Assembly: GCA_023403845.1 (NCBI GenBank)
Contig: JAEYDL010000025.1
Span: forward strand, 1 to 23,460
Source: Pseudomonadota bacterium
GTDB taxonomy: Bacteria > Desulfobacterota > Desulfovibrionia > Desulfovibrionales > Desulfovibrionaceae
DNA length: 23,460 bases
Direction of reading: 5' to 3'
Part shown: positions 22,221 to 23,460 of the stretch, in pieces
Position numbering within the stretch: position 1 is the stretch's first letter
How the letters are laid out: every line of letters starts with the position of its first letter
The notes under the pieces: model-generated
Told to the model about the DNA's origin: nothing
Database searches by the model: none
Seen by the model: only the letters and a program-made list of their open reading frames with translations
Program-made: the position numbers and the translations under genes

Positions 22221-22480
22221 GGGGCTGTCCTAGCTAAGAAAAAAGAGCTCGGATAACGCCATGTATGAAAGACGCAGCAGACTAAATAATCGGCAACAGT
22301 CCGAACTCATAAAATTTTTTGTGGCTGGTACCACGGCAAGGGCTGCCGGAGAGATGGCAGGAGTAAACCGTAACACAGCCACATACTATTTCATGCGTTT
22401 GCGCCGTCTTATTGCTTCACATCTCCCCAGTTATCGGCTGTCCGGTGAAATAGAAGCCGATGAGAGTTACTTTGGAGGTG
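22221..22480 (+). mobile_element. IS1595-family (IS1016-type) left-end remnant
   Basis: Begins with GGGGCTGTCCTAGCTAAG, which resembles the terminal inverted repeat of IS1016-type elements, 40 nt before the transposase ATG. The right part is missing because the IS110-type element interrupts it. Target duplication cannot be checked in this window. Confidence 0.65.
22261..22480 (+). pseudogene. IS1595/IS1016-type transposase, N-terminal fragment
   Basis: Residues 1-73 match the family: an HTH region (RQQSELIKFFVAGTTARAAG, then EMAGVNRNTATYYFMRLRRL) and the start of the DDE domain, GEIEADESYFGG, which holds the first catalytic Asp. The family then continues with a Lys/Arg/Gly-rich loop and the remaining DDE residues. 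Here the frame instead runs into unrelated sequence from about 22480 and stops at 22548. Nested insertion of the next element explains the break. Not functional. Confidence 0.85.
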
Positions 22481-22485
22481 ATGGG

Positions 22486-22583
22486 ATATCCCGCTCCCCC
22501 TCAAACCGAGCCTTTGCTCAACGGCATCTCTGTGCCACAATGAGGTAGCAAATAAATCCTCAACAACGAGAGGAGCGGGATAT
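22486..22583 (+). repeat. 12-bp inverted repeat sequestering the transposase RBS and start
   Basis: ATATCCCGCTCC (22486-22497) is the perfect complement of GGAGCGGGATAT (22572-22583). The right arm contains the Shine-Dalgarno GGAG and the first two bases of the ATG (22582-22584). In an RNA reading in from outside the element, this stem would hide the translation start. Confidence 0.75.
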
Positions 22584-23442
22584 GAGTCAAGTATGTACTA
22601 TTGGACTGGATATTGCCAAGAATAAATTTCAGGTTCATGGCGAAGATCGGCACGGCAAGAAAGTCTTCAACAGACAGCTTCTTAGGAAAGAAGTTCTTCC
22701 GTTCTTTGCAAACCTTCCGGCATGCCTGATAGGCATTGAGGCTTGCGGTGGCGCTCATTACTGGGCGCGAGAGCTTGGCAAACTGGGACATGAAGTACGG
22801 CTTATTCCTCCCCGGCAGGTAAGGCCCTTTGTTATCAACAATAAAACCGATGCGGCAGATGCAAGGGCAATTTGCGAGGTAGTCCGCCGACCGAACACCA
22901 ATTTTGTTCAGGTCAAGACTGTGAACCAGCAACACCTTTCAGCGATACACCGTGTCCGAGAACGTGCGATTGGCAATCGTACTGCCCTGGTCAATCAAAT
23001 CCGGAGCCTTCTTCATGAACTTGGGATAATCATACCGCAGGGAATCCAGAAGTTCAGGAAAGCGCTGCCTGCAATCCTGACTTTTGAGAACTCGCAGATT
23101 CCCCATGGCATGGTCACGCTATTCCAGTCTCTTTATGAAGAGCTTTGCCTATGGGATGAGAGAATCAAAACCATTGAGGAACAACTTCATTCCATAGCCA
23201 AAAACAATGAAAGCTGCGCCCGGCTTATGAAGATACCAGGAGTAGGTGTGCTCACAGCGAGTGCTATTGTTGCCCATGTCGGCGATGCCAGGCATTTCAA
23301 GAATGGGCGTCAGTTTGCTGCCAGCCTTGGATTAATGCTCATGTGTCGTAAAGAAACACAGAAAAATTTGATAGACAGTCCTACTATATCCGTAAAAAAA
23401 TGTTTACAAATGGAGCGCACAGAGTTATACTTGTCATCATAG
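22582..23442 (+). pseudogene. IS110/IS1111-type transposase, frameshifted near the C-terminus
   Basis: 286-codon frame. The N-terminal DEDD RuvC-like domain has Asp10 (TIGLDIAKN), Glu53 (IGIEACGGAHYWARELG), and Asp90 and Asp93 (NNKTDAADA). The Transposase_20 domain starts at PGVGVLTASAIVAHVGDARH (219-238). Homology holds to QFAASLGL (about 251). The expected Ser-Gly-Gly catalytic-serine segment is absent, and the conserved end is found in another frame from about 23370 (SYYIRKKMFTNGAHRVIL) running off the window. Small deletions have therefore broken the gene. GGAG precedes the ATG by 6 nt. Confidence 0.85.
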
Positions 23443-23460
23443 GTTGCCTTGGGTTTCCGC

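Larger units (their letters stand above)
22481..23460 (+). mobile_element. IS110-family (IS1111-type) element, left part, runs off the window
   Basis: Starts at or just before the palindrome GGGATATCCC (22483-22492), where IS1595 homology ends, and continues through its transposase to the window edge. The left noncoding end is about 100 nt. IS1111-type elements have subterminal repeats and no target duplication, so the exact left boundary is uncertain by several bases. Confidence 0.7.

Noticed and set aside
22160..22239. Short ATG frame entering the IS1595 left end (+)
   Set aside because: Only 25 codons, with the Shine-Dalgarno-like sequence too close to the ATG; not enough to call a truncated gene.
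1..23460. CRISPR array or restriction/defence island
   Set aside because: No regularly spaced repeats, cas genes or nuclease/methylase genes are visible; only the integrase end of an element is present.

Overview
The window looks like a chromosome of a sulfate-reducing or bile/taurine-type Desulfovibrionaceae (Desulfovibrio, Bilophila and Mailhella relatives). The grounds are the GC-rich, dense core genome, the large radical SAM/DUF2344 fusion, class I two-subunit fumarase, E. coli-type dihydroxyacid dehydratase, MobB, and the ffh-rpsP-KH-rimM gene order. This placement is inferred from gene content and style; no database search was run.

Core region (1-20200). tRNA-Lys(UUU) is followed by ndk (+). 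A minus-strand radical SAM protein and a small LSm-like protein come next, then rnc (+). The minus-strand ribosome/secretion cluster reads ffh, rpsP, khpA, rimM and ends at a strong terminator directly after rimM, with no trmD or rplS. After it come mobB with a fused FeS domain (-), a YchJ-like SEC-C protein (+), a secreted polysaccharide deacetylase (-), glnS (-), an exported EF-hand protein (-), and the fumarase alpha/beta pair (-). The core closes with an unknown 281-residue protein, ilvD and a dihydrolipoyl dehydrogenase (all +) and tRNA-Glu(UUC). Most genes here are single transcription units: nine or ten convincing intrinsic terminators can be read directly.

Accessory region (20200-23460). 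tRNA-Glu is the probable attachment site of an integrated element. The element begins with a tyrosine integrase facing the tRNA, preceded by an excisionase-like HTH gene that overlaps it out of frame by 212 nt. Next is an AT-rich gene for a small regulator with two tandem LuxR-type HTH domains, broken (or slipped) at an A8 run. It is followed by nested insertion sequences: an IS1595/IS1016-type transposase cut after its first catalytic Asp by an IS110/IS1111-type element whose own transposase is frameshifted. The far end of the element is outside the window.

Most interesting signals: (1) a textbook sigma-54 promoter at 9627-9642 that drives a very pyrimidine-rich RNA ending in a GC hairpin and carrying an 8-nt perfect complement to the Shine-Dalgarno of the next gene; (2) a MobB fused to an RnfB-type C-X2-C-X4-C-X16-C iron-sulfur motif; (3) the tandem-HTH regulator with a homopolymer frameshift beside a palindromic operator candidate; (4) an IS110-type left end whose 12-bp inverted repeat buries the transposase ribosome-binding site and start codon.
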